Source of the DNA: Streptomyces tanashiensis
Lineage (GTDB): Bacteria > Actinomycetota > Actinomycetes > Streptomycetales > Streptomycetaceae
Length of the DNA: 64,000 bases
Assembly (NCBI RefSeq): GCF_014648895.1
Contig: NZ_BMRZ01000005.1
Span: forward strand, 186,001 to 250,000
Direction: 5' to 3'
This document shows positions 48,891 to 57,960 of the stretch, in pieces. Position numbers and translations under genes: made by a program. The notes beneath the pieces were generated by a model. It was not told the DNA's origin, made no database searches, and saw only the letters and a program-made list of their open reading frames with translations. Positions within the stretch are counted from its first letter, which is position 1, and the number at the start of each line of letters is the position of its first letter.

Positions 48891-50708
48891 TCAGGCCCCC
48901 GCAGCCCGGGTCCCCAGGTGTCTCGCCGCGAAGTCCAGGTCCAGGCCGACCTGCTTGATCCGCTCCTCCACCACCAGGGAGCCGTGGCCCGCGTCGTACC
49001 GGTACACCTCGTGGACCGCGCCCCGGGCCGCGAGCCGGTCGACGTAGTTGTCGATCTGACGGATCGGGCAGCGCGGGTCGTTGACGCCGGCCGACACGTG
49101 CACCGGGGCCTTCACCGCGTCCACGTACGTCAGCGGCGACGAGGCCGCGTACCGCTCGGGCACCTCCTCGGGAGAGCCGCCCAGGAGCGTCCGGTCCAGC
49201 GCCTTGAGGGCCTCCATCTCGTCCTCGTACGCCGTGACGTAGTCCGCGACGGGCACGGCCGCGAGACCGACCGCCCAGTCGTCCGGCTGGGTGCCCAGAC
49301 CGAGCAGCGTGAGGTACCCGCCCCAGGAACCGCCGGAGAGGACGAGCCGCTCCGGATCGGCGAGGCCGCTCGCCACGGCCCAGGCGCGGACCGCCGCGAT
49401 GTCCTCCAGCTCGATCAGGCCGACCCGGTGCTTGAGCGCGTCGGTCCACTCCCGGCCGTATCCCGTGGAGCCCCGGTAGTTGACCCGTACCACCGCGTAC
49501 CCGTGGTCCACCCAGGCCGCCGGGCCCGACGCGAAGGCGTCGCTGTCGTGCCAGGCGGGTCCGCCGTGCACCTCGAAGATCGTCGGGAAGGGGCCCTCGC
49601 CCTCCGCCGGGCGCTGCACGAGCGCGTGCACCCTGCCGCCGGGGCCGTCCACCCACACGTCCTCCACGGGCACGGAAGGCGGAGCCTTGGGGCCGGGCGG
49701 GTCCAGCACGACACCGCCCGCCGTGGAGCGCACCACCGGCGGCTCGGCGGCCGAGGACCACAGGTACTCCACGGAGCCGTCGGGCCGGGCCGTCGCGCTC
49801 GACACCGAACCGGCCGGGGTCTCCACCCGGACCAGGGCGCCGGTCGCGATCTCGTAACGCCACAGCTCGCTGCGGGCCTCGAAGCCGTGCACGATCAGCA
49901 GCCCCGAGCCGTCCGGGTACCACTCCGCCGACACGTCGCCCGGCAGGTCGAGCCTGAGGTCGGTCTCGGTGCCCGTCGCCACGTCCCACAGCATCGGCTC
50001 CCAGCGGCCGCGCCGCTGGTGGCCGACGAGCAGCCGGGTGTCCCCGGCCAGCGGGGCGAAGCCGAGGACGGTGAGCCCCAGCTCCTCCGTGCCGCCCTTG
50101 GTGTCGTCGAGCTCGGCCACCACGCCCGCGTCCGAGGCACGCAGCACGCGCAACGACGAGTGCATCGCGTCCCCGTGCTCGGTGTGCTCGATCGCGATCA
50201 GCGAGCTGTCGTGCGAGAGGTCGCCGACGCCGGCCGACTCCCGGTGCCGGTAGATCTCGACCGGGGCGGCGGCCCCGGGCCGTACGAGATGGACCGTCGA
50301 GCCGTCCTCGTCCGTGGAGCGGCCCACCACGAGCGTGCCCTCCCGGCCGATGGCGAGACCGGCCGGGTACGAGGGGGCGAGACCGGGCACGGCGGGCTCG
50401 TCCGCGCCGCCCGTGAACGGCTGGCGCATCCACACCCCGAACTCGTCCCCGTCGGTGTCCGCGAACCACCAGATCGAGGCGCCGTCCGGCGACAGCGTGC
50501 CGTCCGTCGTCCCGTTCGGCCGGTCCGTGACCTGCCGCTGCCCGCCACTCGCCCGGTCCCAGGCGTACAGCTCGTACGTCCCGGTCGCGTTGGACACGAA
50601 CAGTGAGCGGTCCGGGGCCTCCTCGGCCCACTCGGGCAGGGAGACGCGGGGCGCCCGGAAGCGCTGCTCCCAGACGGGGGTGTCGCGGTGCTTGCTCTCG
50701 GTAGTCAT
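48891..50708 (-). CDS. S9 family prolyl oligopeptidase-type peptidase
   Basis: This 605-residue protein has an N-terminal beta-propeller (about 20-340) and a C-terminal alpha/beta hydrolase domain. The catalytic Ser lies in 'LSGGSWGGYLTLLGLG', the Asp probably in 'GVNDPRCP' and the His in 'DAGHGSLV'. No signal peptide is seen, so it is cytoplasmic. It likely trims peptides. ATG 50708 (MTTESKHRD) is chosen over upstream in-frame starts. The SURF1 gene follows 24 bases downstream on the same strand. Confidence 0.92.
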   Translation of the reverse strand: MTTESKHRDTPVWEQRFRAPRVSLPEWAEEAPDRSLFVSNATGTYELYAWDRASGGQRQVTDRPNGTTDGTLSPDGASIWWFADTDGDEFGVWMRQPFTGGADEPAVPGLAPSYPAGLAIGREGTLVVGRSTDEDGSTVHLVRPGAAAPVEIYRHRESAGVGDLSHDSSLIAIEHTEHGDAMHSSLRVLRASDAGVVAELDDTKGGTEELGLTVLGFAPLAGDTRLLVGHQRRGRWEPMLWDVATGTETDLRLDLPGDVSAEWYPDGSGLLIVHGFEARSELWRYEIATGALVRVETPAGSVSSATARPDGSVEYLWSSAAEPPVVRSTAGGVVLDPPGPKAPPSVPVEDVWVDGPGGRVHALVQRPAEGEGPFPTIFEVHGGPAWHDSDAFASGPAAWVDHGYAVVRVNYRGSTGYGREWTDALKHRVGLIELEDIAAVRAWAVASGLADPERLVLSGGSWGGYLTLLGLGTQPDDWAVGLAAVPVADYVTAYEDEMEALKALDRTLLGGSPEEVPERYAASSPLTYVDAVKAPVHVSAGVNDPRCPIRQIDNYVDRLAARGAVHEVYRYDAGHGSLVVEERIKQVGLDLDFAARHLGTRAAGA

Positions 50709-50779
50709 GGCGTCCATGATGCTCCGCCCGGCCGACAATCGGGTCGCGTCGCCCGCAGCCTGTGGATAACCTCGCCGAC

Positions 50780-51610
50780 ATGTACTCCCCGACCCCCGAG
50801 GACTGGCGCGAGGCCAACCGCGCCCGCTGGGACGAGCGCGTCCCGATCCACGCCGCCAGCGAGTTCTACGACCTCGACGCCTTCCGCGCGGGCAAGGACG
50901 CCCTGCGGGACTTCGAGCTCGCGGAGATCGGCGACGTCACCGGGCGCTCCCTGCTCCACCTCCAGTGCCACATCGGCCTGGACACCCTGTCCTGGGCCCG
51001 GCACGGCGCCTCCCACGTCGTCGGCCTGGACTTCTCCGAGCCGGCCGTCGAGACCGCCCGCTCGCTCGCCGCCGACCTGGGCCTCTCGCAGGAGCGGGCC
51101 GCCTTCGTCGCCGCCGACGTGTACGACGCCGCCGAGGCCGTGCCGGACGCCTCGTACGACATCGTCTACACCGGCCTCGGGGCGCTGTGCTGGCTGCCCG
51201 ACCTCGACCGCTGGGCGGAGACCGCCGCCTCGCTCGTGGCCCCGGGCGGCTTCCTCTACCTGGCCGAGTTCCACCCGCTGACCGACTCGCTCGACGACGA
51301 GACCGGCAGCCGGGTCGTGAACGACTACTTCGTCCGAGACCCGTGGGTGGACACCAGCCCGGGGACGTACGCCGACCTCGACGCCGTCACCGTGAACAAC
51401 CGCAGCGTGGAGTGGGTGCACCCGGTCGGCGAGGTCGTCACGGCGCTCGCGAGGGCGGGCCTGCGCATCGAGTTCCTGCACGAGCACGAAGCCTCGCTGT
51501 TCCCCCGCTACGGAGCCCTGCAGCGCCACGAGGACGGCTACTACCGCTTCCCCGCGGAACGCCCCCGGATCCCCCTGATGTACTCGATCAAGGCGTCCCG
51601 CCCCGCGTGA
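50780..51610 (+). CDS. Class I SAM-dependent methyltransferase
   Basis: This 276-residue Rossmann-type methyltransferase has motif I in 'SLLHLQCHIGLDTLSWARHG' (a variant without ExGxGxG), motif II 'VVGLDFSEPAVETARSLA' and post-I 'YDIVYTGLGALCWLPDL'. The 'LQCHIGLDT' form marks a common Streptomyces subgroup of unknown substrate. ATG 50780 is likely; GTG 50762 is possible. It is divergent from the S9 peptidase. Confidence 0.9.
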   Translation: MYSPTPEDWREANRARWDERVPIHAASEFYDLDAFRAGKDALRDFELAEIGDVTGRSLLHLQCHIGLDTLSWARHGASHVVGLDFSEPAVETARSLAADLGLSQERAAFVAADVYDAAEAVPDASYDIVYTGLGALCWLPDLDRWAETAASLVAPGGFLYLAEFHPLTDSLDDETGSRVVNDYFVRDPWVDTSPGTYADLDAVTVNNRSVEWVHPVGEVVTALARAGLRIEFLHEHEASLFPRYGALQRHEDGYYRFPAERPRIPLMYSIKASRPA

Positions 51611-51619
51611 TGCCGAGCG

Positions 51620-51919
51620 TCAGGGCGTCGCGCCCGGCCCGATCCTGATGACGGCCCGCCCGCCGCCGAGATCCACCGTCGAGTGGCGCGGCGGGGCGCC
51701 GTCCTCCTCGTCGTCGCGCATCACCAGGGCGCTCTGCCGCTCCTTGAGCTCGTTCTGCTTGCCCTGCGAGAACGTGGCGTGCAGCTGTTCGAACCCCGTC
51801 GAGGAGACCTGCCCGGTGCGCTTGCCGCGGCCGGTCATGCGGAGGATCTGATCGGCGAAGGCGACCACGGTCAGCAGGATGACGAGGCCGGGCAGCGTCA
51901 CGAACACGGCGAACTCCAT
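51620..51919 (-). CDS. DUF6191 family small membrane protein
   Basis: This 99-residue protein has one N-terminal TM helix (about 4-24), then 'GRGKRTGQVSSTGFEQLHAT' and 'QNELKERQSALVMRDDEEDG', matching the DUF6191 pattern. Function unknown. ATG 51919. It converges with the methyltransferase gene 9 bases away and lies downstream of the Lrp-type gene. Confidence 0.8.
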   Translation of the reverse strand: MEFAVFVTLPGLVILLTVVAFADQILRMTGRGKRTGQVSSTGFEQLHATFSQGKQNELKERQSALVMRDDEEDGAPPRHSTVDLGGGRAVIRIGPGATP

Positions 51920-51950
51920 ACGGCCATCAGAACACGCCCCCGGCGCCGTG

Positions 51951-52985
51951 TCAGGAGCCGGTCGCGGGCCGGATGCGGTGGGTGCGCCGGCCGTCCGCGC
52001 CGATGACCTGCGCGCCGATCTTGTGGGTGCGCAGGGAGACCGCGGTGCCCGTGATCCGCAGCGCGGGCGCGGCCCGCACCAGCCCCGCCGTCACGTCGTG
52101 GAGCTCCTCGACGGTACGGAGCCACATGGCGAGGGCCAGGTTGTGCGGACCGGTGACCGAGGTGACCACGCGGGTCTGGCGCAGCCGGGCCAGCGAGGCC
52201 ACGGACTCGGCCACCTCCAGGGGCGGAACGACCGCCGTGACCATCGCCCACACGGGCCGCCCGGAGAAGCGCGGCGCGGGCAGGCAGTGGTGGTGGCAGG
52301 CGCCGGCCGCGCCGAGGGCGTCCAGCCTGCGGCGTACGGTCGACTCGCTCGTGCCGCACTGCCGGGCCAGCTCGGCGGCGCTGCGCCGGGCGTCCCCCGC
52401 GAGCTCCGCGACGATCCTCTGGTCGAGCTCGGTGACGAGCGGGTGCGCGCGCGTGGCGGACCGGCCCCGCCGCTCGCCGCCGGTGATCTCCGTGAGGTGC
52501 TGCACCTGCCCCGGGGTGAGCTGTTCGATCCGTGAGCGGTACGGGCGGTTGTGCAGTTGGGTGACGACCTGGGTGCGGGCCCTCAGCACCCCGGGGAGGC
52601 GCCGCACGCGGTCGGTGAGATAGCCGTCGAGGGCGTGCAGGTCGGGGCAGTTGACGAGCAGGATCAGATCGGCGTCGCCGGTCACCTGGTGGACGCCGAG
52701 GGTGTACGGATCCTCCGCGATCTCGGTCGCGGTGGCCTCGGTGTCGCCGGCCGCGCATTCCAGCTCCACCCACGCGTAGAGGGTGCCTTCCGTGCCGCGG
52801 TGGGTGGTGAGCATCGAACTCCACGCGTATCCCCCGGTGGTGAGGGTCTCCCAGCGGCGGGCGAGGGTGTCGGGGCTCACGGCGAGCACGGCGGAGAGCT
52901 GGGTCCAGCTGGCGCGCGGTGCTATCTGCAGTGCGTGGATCAGCGCCAGATCCGCCTCCCCCAGGACGGATTCCCTGGTATGCAT
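51951..52985 (-). CDS. Duplicated Lrp/AsnC-type regulator
   Basis: This 344-residue protein consists of two AsnC-like halves. Half 1 has the HTH 'ASWTQLSAVLAVSPDTLARR' and the RAM-like region 'ADLILLVNCPDLHALDGYLT'. Half 2 starts at about 170 with 'LVTELDQRIVAELAGDARRS', HTH 'ELARQCGTSESTVRRRLDAL'. Normal Lrp is about 150 residues. Such fused forms are frequent in Streptomyces and probably act as monomeric dimers. Target unknown. ATG 52985. Confidence 0.9.
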   Translation of the reverse strand: MHTRESVLGEADLALIHALQIAPRASWTQLSAVLAVSPDTLARRWETLTTGGYAWSSMLTTHRGTEGTLYAWVELECAAGDTEATATEIAEDPYTLGVHQVTGDADLILLVNCPDLHALDGYLTDRVRRLPGVLRARTQVVTQLHNRPYRSRIEQLTPGQVQHLTEITGGERRGRSATRAHPLVTELDQRIVAELAGDARRSAAELARQCGTSESTVRRRLDALGAAGACHHHCLPAPRFSGRPVWAMVTAVVPPLEVAESVASLARLRQTRVVTSVTGPHNLALAMWLRTVEELHDVTAGLVRAAPALRITGTAVSLRTHKIGAQVIGADGRRTHRIRPATGS

Positions 52986-53128
52986 GTGCCTCCTTGGTCG
53001 ATCCCGGGGAAACCCTGGGTGTGGGCACGGGAAGGCCCCAGGATGTGGACCAGGGCAAATGTATTCAAGCCGCGATGGTGGCTGAATTCCATGAAATCCG
53101 TCCTAAGTCACAGGAGAAGGGCGGAGAA

Positions 53129-54541
53129 GTGACACGGGGGCTGGACCGCATGTGGGCAGGAGAACCACCGGAGACCGAACTTCTGTGGGGCGAGCCGGTG
53201 GGCCTGGACCAGGTCGCCGCGGCCGAGCGGGGGTACGCGAGCTGCGGCCCGGACGAACAGCTCCTGTGGGAGCGGCTGTCCGTCTTCGAGGGGGCCTTCG
53301 GCCGGGAGGCCGTCCGCGAGGTCTGCGCCTCCGGCACGCTGCCCGCCGGGGAGATCCAGGCCGTCCTCGACCGGCTGGCGCCGCTCGCCCTCCTCCCCGT
53401 CGACGACCTCTTCGACGGCGAGGACGGCCTGCCCCGCTACTGGATGCCGCACCCGATGCGGGCCGTCGGTGCCCGCCGCCTCACCGCGCGCGGTGACCGC
53501 TGGGCCGTCCTCCTGCACCATCGCAGGTGGTGCGTGAAGGTGGCCCGGCGGGCCGCCGACTGGTGGCAGCGGGGGCGGCAGATCGACGCGCGGGACCTCG
53601 CGCTGCGTGAACTCCCGGACCTGGCCGCCGCCATGGACCCGACGACGGCGCCCCTCTCGCCGAGCGCCGAGGCCGAGACGTCCGTGGAGATCGCCGTCTC
53701 CCTGTGGTTCCTGTGGGTGGCCTGCGGGCGGACCGCCGAGGGGCGCACCCGGCTGCGGCACGCCCTCAGCCTGCAGGCGGGGCCGCCGTCCGCCCGCGCC
53801 CTGTGGCTCGCCGCCTTCCTGGAGCTGGAGTCGGGGCGCCCCGAGGACGCCGACCCGCTCCTCGCCCAGGCCTGGGCCGCGGCCGTACGGGACGGTGACG
53901 AGCGCTGTCTGGCGCTCCTGGCCCATCTGCGCGGCGCGACCGCCCTCTACCAGGGGCGTTCGCGCGCGGCGGCGGACGAGTTCCGGGAAGCCCTCGCGCT
54001 GATGGAGGAGCACCCGGAGTTCGGGCCGACCCGGAAGGCGTGCTGGGTCGGGCTCGCGCTCTCCCTGTGCCGCTCGGACCCGGAGGGGGCGCAGGAGGCG
54101 CTGGACCAGGGGGACCTGGACCGCGAGAGCCGGCGGGCCTGGGTGGGCCGTGACGTGTTCGCCGAGGCCTGGGCGTACCACGTGCGGGCCGAACTCGGCG
54201 CCTGGGACGGGGACCGGGAGCGCGCCGCGGAGTACGCGCGGCGGGCCCTGCGCGAGCATCTGCGGCTCGGTTCCGCGGTGGGCGCGGCCTGCGCGGCGGA
54301 GCTCCTGGCCCAGATGCGGGCGTTGGAGGGGCGGCACGACGCGGCGGCCCATCTCCTGGGCGCCGTCGACCTGTTGCGGACCTCGGTCTTCGACTCCTCG
54401 TACCGGCCGGCGGAGTACTGCGTGGTCACGCGCGCGCGGGGCGAGGAGGTCCTCGGGGGGCTGCTCGTCGACCCGGAGCTGCGGAGCGCGTACGAAGAGG
54501 GCGCGAGGCGCGGCCTGTTCACGCTGGCGGCCGAGATCTAG
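53129..54541 (+). CDS. LAL/AfsR-like TPR protein without NTPase or DNA-binding domain
   Basis: This 470-residue soluble protein begins with a winged-helix module as found after the NTPase domain of AfsR/LAL regulators ('LLWERLSVFEGAFGREAVRE', 'YWMPHPMRAVGARRL'). TPR-like helices follow from about 180 to 450 ('FREALALMEEHPEF', 'AAEYARRALREHLRLG'). No P-loop and no HTH are present. It resembles the C-terminal half of a larger regulator but has its own promoter region and start (GTG 53129, GGGCGGAG upstream; ATG 53150 possible). It may be a free-standing sensor or scaffold. Confidence 0.75.
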   Translation: MTRGLDRMWAGEPPETELLWGEPVGLDQVAAAERGYASCGPDEQLLWERLSVFEGAFGREAVREVCASGTLPAGEIQAVLDRLAPLALLPVDDLFDGEDGLPRYWMPHPMRAVGARRLTARGDRWAVLLHHRRWCVKVARRAADWWQRGRQIDARDLALRELPDLAAAMDPTTAPLSPSAEAETSVEIAVSLWFLWVACGRTAEGRTRLRHALSLQAGPPSARALWLAAFLELESGRPEDADPLLAQAWAAAVRDGDERCLALLAHLRGATALYQGRSRAAADEFREALALMEEHPEFGPTRKACWVGLALSLCRSDPEGAQEALDQGDLDRESRRAWVGRDVFAEAWAYHVRAELGAWDGDRERAAEYARRALREHLRLGSAVGAACAAELLAQMRALEGRHDAAAHLLGAVDLLRTSVFDSSYRPAEYCVVTRARGEEVLGGLLVDPELRSAYEEGARRGLFTLAAEI

Positions 54542-54608
54542 GGCCGGTTTTCCACAGGGTGCGGCCGACGCCCGGGCCGTTGTCGGCCCCGGTGCCTACG
54601 ATGTCGGA

Positions 54609-55616
54609 ATGTTCGCCTTCGTCGTGGCCGCCGTCTTCCTGCTGCTCTTCGGGGCCGGTGTGCTGCGCGACCGGCGCCGCTTCGGCAACGCCGTGTATCT
54701 CGGTCTCGCCGTCACCTTCCTCGGGATCGGTCTCCTCTTCGGGATCGACGAGGCCCGGCCCGGGCTCGCCGAGACCGTGATGGTCCTCGTGCTGCTCGTG
54801 CTCGGCCTCGGCCCGGTGGTCCTCGCCGGGCTGCTCTGCGCGAACGGCGTGAAGATGATCCGCAAGGAGGGCAGACGTCCGGCCAATCTGCTCGCGCTCC
54901 TCGCCGGGCTCGGCATGTTCGGGGTGATGGCCCTGACGGTCGCGGCGGTCGTCACCCGCTCGCGGATCCTGGGCGTGCTCACCGGCACCACCCTGCTGGT
55001 GCTGGGATACGTCTCGTTCCTCTTCCTCTGCTTCGTGGGCTACGCCTACCTGTACGGCCGGATGCGGATCCGCCGCGACGCCGACTACGTCGTGGTCCTC
55101 GGCTCCGGCCTGATCGGCGGCCGCCGGGTGCCGCCGCTCCTCGCGAGCCGCCTGGACCGCGGCCGGGAGGTGTACGAGAAGCTGGCCGCCCGCGGCGGGG
55201 ACGCTCCCGTGCTCATCACCTCCGGCGGGCAGGGCCCCGACGAGGCGCTGCCCGAGTCCCACGCCATGGCCGACTACCTGACCGACCGGGGCTTCCCGGC
55301 GGAGGCGGTCGTGCGCGAGGACCGCTCGCGCACGACCGAGGAGAACATGCTCTTCAGCAAGGAGCTGATGGAGCGGGACCGGCCCGGCTCCTCCTGCGTG
55401 ATCGTCACCAACAACTTCCACGCCTTCCGGGCCGCCCTGATGGCCCGCCGGGCGGGGGTGGACGGCCAGGTGGTGGGCTCGCCGACCGCCGCCTACTTCT
55501 GGCCCTCGGCGACGATCCGCGAGTTCGCCGCGGTCTTCCTCCAGTACAAGGCGGTCAACCTCGGGATCTGCCTGACGCTGGTCGTGCTGGGCGCCCTGAC
55601 GTGGTTCCTGCGCTGA
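54609..55616 (+). CDS. YdcF/DUF218 family membrane protein
   Basis: This 335-residue protein has four or five TM helices (about 1-145), then a DUF218 domain: 'DYVVVLGSGLIGGRRVPPLL', 'VLITSGGQGPDEALPESHAM', 'EDRSRTTEENMLFSKEL' and 'IVTNNFHAFRAALMARRAG'. A final TM helix lies at about 310-332. Relatives (SanA, ElyC) act in envelope homeostasis; the exact reaction is unknown. ATG 54609. Converges with the alkylsulfatase gene. Confidence 0.88.
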   Translation: MFAFVVAAVFLLLFGAGVLRDRRRFGNAVYLGLAVTFLGIGLLFGIDEARPGLAETVMVLVLLVLGLGPVVLAGLLCANGVKMIRKEGRRPANLLALLAGLGMFGVMALTVAAVVTRSRILGVLTGTTLLVLGYVSFLFLCFVGYAYLYGRMRIRRDADYVVVLGSGLIGGRRVPPLLASRLDRGREVYEKLAARGGDAPVLITSGGQGPDEALPESHAMADYLTDRGFPAEAVVREDRSRTTEENMLFSKELMERDRPGSSCVIVTNNFHAFRAALMARRAGVDGQVVGSPTAAYFWPSATIREFAAVFLQYKAVNLGICLTLVVLGALTWFLR

Positions 55617-55628
55617 CTCCTCCGCCGT

Positions 55629-57467
55629 TCACGGGGTGACGACCGGGAACCGGGGGTCGGGCTTCGTCACGTACGAGAAGAGCCGGGTGAGCAGGGCCGG
55701 GTCGCCCTCGACGCCGATCCCGAGCTCCTGGAGGCTCTTCCCGGCGAGGAGGCCGAGCAGCTGGGCCTTCCCGAGGGAGAGGGTGAGCCCGGCGGGCTCC
55801 CGGGGCTCGGCGATCACCCGGTGGGTGAGGGCGCCGTTGTGCAGGGTGAGGCGGTGCCGCTCGCCGGCGTCCGTGGGGACGTCCAGGAGGACCAGGTCGA
55901 TCGTCAGGTCGTCGTCCCAGGCACGCGGCCCGTCGATCGCGATGGCGATCGAGTCGATCAGCATGGGGACGGTGAGGGCCATCGCCATCTCGGGGTTGGT
56001 CACGTCGACCATGTCGCCCGTGACGCCCTGGCGGAGCTCCTGGGCGCCGCGCAGGTAGAAGTTCCGCCAGGTGGCGTTCTCGGCGCCGTGGCCGAGCTTC
56101 TCGTACACCCCGGCGAGGGCCTCCTTCGCCTCCTCGTTCCCGGGGTCGGCGAAGACCACGTGGGCGAGGAGGGTCGCCGCGAACCGCGGGTCGCCGTCCT
56201 CGGCGTAGCGGCGGGCCTTGGCGAGGGCCTCGGCGGGTCCGCCGGCCACGTCCACGTACCGCCGCGCGAGCTCCACCGGCGGGTGCTCCCACAGGTGGGC
56301 CGGGTTGCCGTCGTACCAGCCGAGGTACCGCTGGTAGATCGCCTTGCTGTTGTGGCTGAGCGAGCCGTAGTAGCCGCGGGCGTGCCAGGCCTTCTCCAGG
56401 GCGGGCGGCAGCTCGATCCGCTCGGCGATCTCGACGCCCGTGCATCCCTCGTTGAGCAGGCGGAGGGTCTGGTCGTGCATGTACGCGTAGAGGTCGCGCT
56501 GCTCGGACAGGAACCGCACCACGTTGTCGTGGCCCCAGGTGGGCCAGTGGTGGGAGGCGAAGCCGACGTCGTACTGCCCGTGGAAGAACTCGATCGCCTC
56601 GTCCAGGTAGTGGGCCCAGATCCGGGAGTCGCGGACGACGGCGCCGCGCAGGGTGAGCACGTTGTGCATGTTGTGCGTGGCGTTCTCCGCCAGGCACAGG
56701 GCGCGCCGGTCGGGGAAGAGGAAGTTCATCTCGGACGGGGCCTCGGTGCCCGGCGTCAGCTGGAAGACGATCCGCACGCCGTCGACGGTCTCCTGCTGCC
56801 CGGTCTCCGTGATGTCCACGGTCGGCGGGATCAGGCTGATGGTGCCGGTGGAGGTGCCCTGGCCGAGGCCCACGCCGATCTGGCCGTCCGGCGCCTTCGG
56901 CAGGCCGACGCCGTACATGTAGCTCGCCCGGCGGGTCATCGCGTTGCCCGCGTACACGTTCTCGCTGACCGCGTGCTCCAGGAAACCGGCGGGGGCGAGG
57001 ATCGGGACGCCCTCCTCGGTGCCGTGCGGGAGGACCCCGCGGACCCCGCCGAAGTGGTCGCCGTGCGAGTGGGTGTAGATCACGCCGGTGACCGGCCGGT
57101 CGCCCCGGTGCTCCCTGTACAGCGCGAGGGCGGCGGCCGCCGTCTCCACGGAGATCAGCGGGTCGATGACGATCACCCCGCGCTCGCCCTCGACGAGCGT
57201 CATGTTGGAGATGTCGAGACCGCGGACCTGGAAGATGCCGTCGGTGACCTCGTACAGGCCCTGGCGCGCGGAGAGCTGTCCCTGCCGCCACAGACTGGGG
57301 TGCGCGGTGTCCGGGCAGTCGCCCTTGAGGAAGGCGTAGGCGTCGTTGTCCCAGATCACACCGCCGTCCTCGGCTCTGACGACACCGGGGACGAGCGCGC
57401 CCAGGAAGCCCCGGTCGGCGTTGCCGAAGTCGGTCGTGTCCTCGAAGGAGGGCAGGCTGTCGCTCAT
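55629..57467 (-). CDS. Alkylsulfatase (SdsA1/BDS1 type), metallo-beta-lactamase fold
   Basis: This 612-residue enzyme hydrolyses primary or secondary alkyl sulfates such as SDS. The MBL motif 'THSHGDHFGG' (about 170) supplies zinc ligands. A dimerisation domain (about 370-480: 'RYLGWYDGNPAHLWEHPP') and a C-terminal SCP2-like domain follow. There is no clear signal peptide, unlike secreted Pseudomonas SdsA1. ATG 57467 has GGAGCACC upstream; the frame stays open to 57524, but this start is better. Confidence 0.92.
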   Translation of the reverse strand: MSDSLPSFEDTTDFGNADRGFLGALVPGVVRAEDGGVIWDNDAYAFLKGDCPDTAHPSLWRQGQLSARQGLYEVTDGIFQVRGLDISNMTLVEGERGVIVIDPLISVETAAAALALYREHRGDRPVTGVIYTHSHGDHFGGVRGVLPHGTEEGVPILAPAGFLEHAVSENVYAGNAMTRRASYMYGVGLPKAPDGQIGVGLGQGTSTGTISLIPPTVDITETGQQETVDGVRIVFQLTPGTEAPSEMNFLFPDRRALCLAENATHNMHNVLTLRGAVVRDSRIWAHYLDEAIEFFHGQYDVGFASHHWPTWGHDNVVRFLSEQRDLYAYMHDQTLRLLNEGCTGVEIAERIELPPALEKAWHARGYYGSLSHNSKAIYQRYLGWYDGNPAHLWEHPPVELARRYVDVAGGPAEALAKARRYAEDGDPRFAATLLAHVVFADPGNEEAKEALAGVYEKLGHGAENATWRNFYLRGAQELRQGVTGDMVDVTNPEMAMALTVPMLIDSIAIAIDGPRAWDDDLTIDLVLLDVPTDAGERHRLTLHNGALTHRVIAEPREPAGLTLSLGKAQLLGLLAGKSLQELGIGVEGDPALLTRLFSYVTKPDPRFPVVTP

Positions 57468-57649
57468 GTGCCAGGTGCTCCGTTCCGCACGGGCGGTGAT
57501 CGGCGTACCGGTCCATCTGAACACCGGGGTACTACGACCGCACTTCGGAGCGGCGGGAGCGCCGGACCGTGCCTACGCTGGAGGTACGCGTCCCGCTCCG
57601 GCGGGGCACGTGTCCCATTCCGGCGGTTCCGGCGGTACGGAGGTGGCCC

Positions 57650-57931
57650 ATGAGGGCACGCCACCACTTCCACATCGACTACCTCGGGCACTCGGTCTCC
57701 GCGACCGTCCAGACCGGGCACAGCCCGGTCGTCGAGGTCCTCGTCGACGGCAAGGAGACCGGCTATGCCAGGACTCACGCCGACGGGCCGACGGACGTCG
57801 GGATCGAGCTGCCGACCGACCCGCCGACACCGGTGACGGTACGGGCGACCCCGGGGCCCGGCGAGCCGCGCTGCCTGCTGCTCACGGAGGCGGACGGGGA
57901 GCCGCGGGTGATGGCGCCCAGACCGTACTGA
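57650..57931 (+). CDS. Small hypothetical protein
   Basis: This 93-residue protein starts at ATG 57650 with GGAGGT seven bases upstream, an excellent ribosome site. It is beta-rich ('HFHIDYLGHSVSATVQTG', 'VEVLVDGKETGYART', 'TPVTVRAT') with no TM or signal peptide. Family not recognised. It converges with a kinase gene. Confidence 0.72.
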   Translation: MRARHHFHIDYLGHSVSATVQTGHSPVVEVLVDGKETGYARTHADGPTDVGIELPTDPPTPVTVRATPGPGEPRCLLLTEADGEPRVMAPRPY

Positions 57932-57960
57932 TCGCGGGGCGGGGGAGGGCCGGGGCGGGC

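Noticed and set aside
47890..50817. Very long minus-strand frame across the repeat array, SURF1 and S9 peptidase genes
   Set aside because: It is an off-frame reading of the two real minus-strand genes and runs through the 30-bp array; no recognisable domains.
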